Shown: piece by piece, positions 5,878 to 5,889 of the stretch | Position numbering within the stretch: the stretch's first letter is position 1 | Layout: the number at the start of each line of letters is the position of its first letter | Source: Clostridiaceae bacterium | GTDB lineage: Bacteria; Bacillota; Clostridia; Acetivibrionales; DTU013 | DNA: 5,889 nucleotides | Reading direction: 5' to 3' | NCBI GenBank assembly: GCA_012799845.1 | Contig: JAAZKL010000374.1 | Coordinates: 1 to 5,889 of the forward strand | The notes under the pieces: generated by a model | Database searches by the model: none | What the model was told of the DNA's origin: nothing | Seen by the model: the letters and a program-made list of their open reading frames with translations, nothing else | Program-made: the position numbers and the translations under genes

Positions 5878-5889
5878 ATGAAAAAATCC
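5878..5889 (+). CDS. spoIVB: Start of the next gene, probably SpoIVB peptidase (3'-truncated)
   Basis: Only ATG AAA AAA TCC (MKKS) is inside the window. A perfect ribosome binding site and a separate upstream promoter show that this is a real gene start. The protein itself cannot be identified from four residues. The spoIVB call rests on two inferences: in many spore-forming Firmicutes recN is followed directly by spoIVB and then spo0A, and the promoter upstream looks forespore-specific. SpoIVB is a serine peptidase secreted from the forespore that triggers sigma-K activation in the mother cell. A start with lysines would fit its N-terminal membrane anchor, but many proteins begin this way. 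Confidence 0.5.

Overview
This window is a slice of a conserved chromosomal gene cluster, all on the + strand: dxs (5' end cut off by the window edge), tlyA, nadK, argR, recN, then the first four codons of another gene. The same order (dxs, tlyA/yqxC, nadK, argR/ahrC, recN, followed by spoIVB and spo0A) is well known from spore-forming Firmicutes, especially Clostridia. Bacillus has a similar order without nadK between tlyA and argR. With strong AGGAGG-type ribosome binding sites, a TTG start and many AGG/AGA arginine and ATA isoleucine codons, this suggests a Clostridia-type Firmicute of moderate GC content. The sequence alone does not fix the genus.

Layout. 1-1672 is the C-terminal 556 residues of 1-deoxy-D-xylulose-5-phosphate synthase (isoprenoid precursors). 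After 39 nt, 1712-2524 is a TlyA-type S4 plus FtsJ-like rRNA 2'-O-methyltransferase. The 92-nt gap that follows holds a good housekeeping promoter (TTGAAT, 17 bp, TATAAT) whose -35 box lies in the last codons of tlyA, then an inverted repeat. 2617-3519 is NAD kinase. Its 3' end overlaps by 32 nt the start of argR (3488-3940), the arginine-responsive repressor. After an 88-nt gap with a small GAATG tandem repeat comes recN (4029-5741, with an alternative start at 3978), an SMC-like DNA repair ATPase. A clear intrinsic terminator at 5763-5789 closes the operon. Between it and the ATG at 5878 there is a close match to a forespore sigma-F/sigma-G promoter and a strong Shine-Dalgarno. Position and promoter type together point to spoIVB, though only four codons are visible.

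How it fits together: the genes do not form one pathway. Isoprenoid precursor supply, rRNA modification, NADP(H) supply, arginine control and recombination repair are co-transcribed as a housekeeping block next to sporulation genes. The signals suggest at least two transcription entry points (upstream of dxs outside the window, and before nadK), one strong exit after recN, and a separate developmental promoter for the next gene.

I see no mobile element, RNA gene, CRISPR array, phage gene or unfamiliar protein. All five substantial genes belong to well-known families with their key motifs intact. I do not think this window contains an undescribed system; the points worth a second look are regulatory and start-site details.
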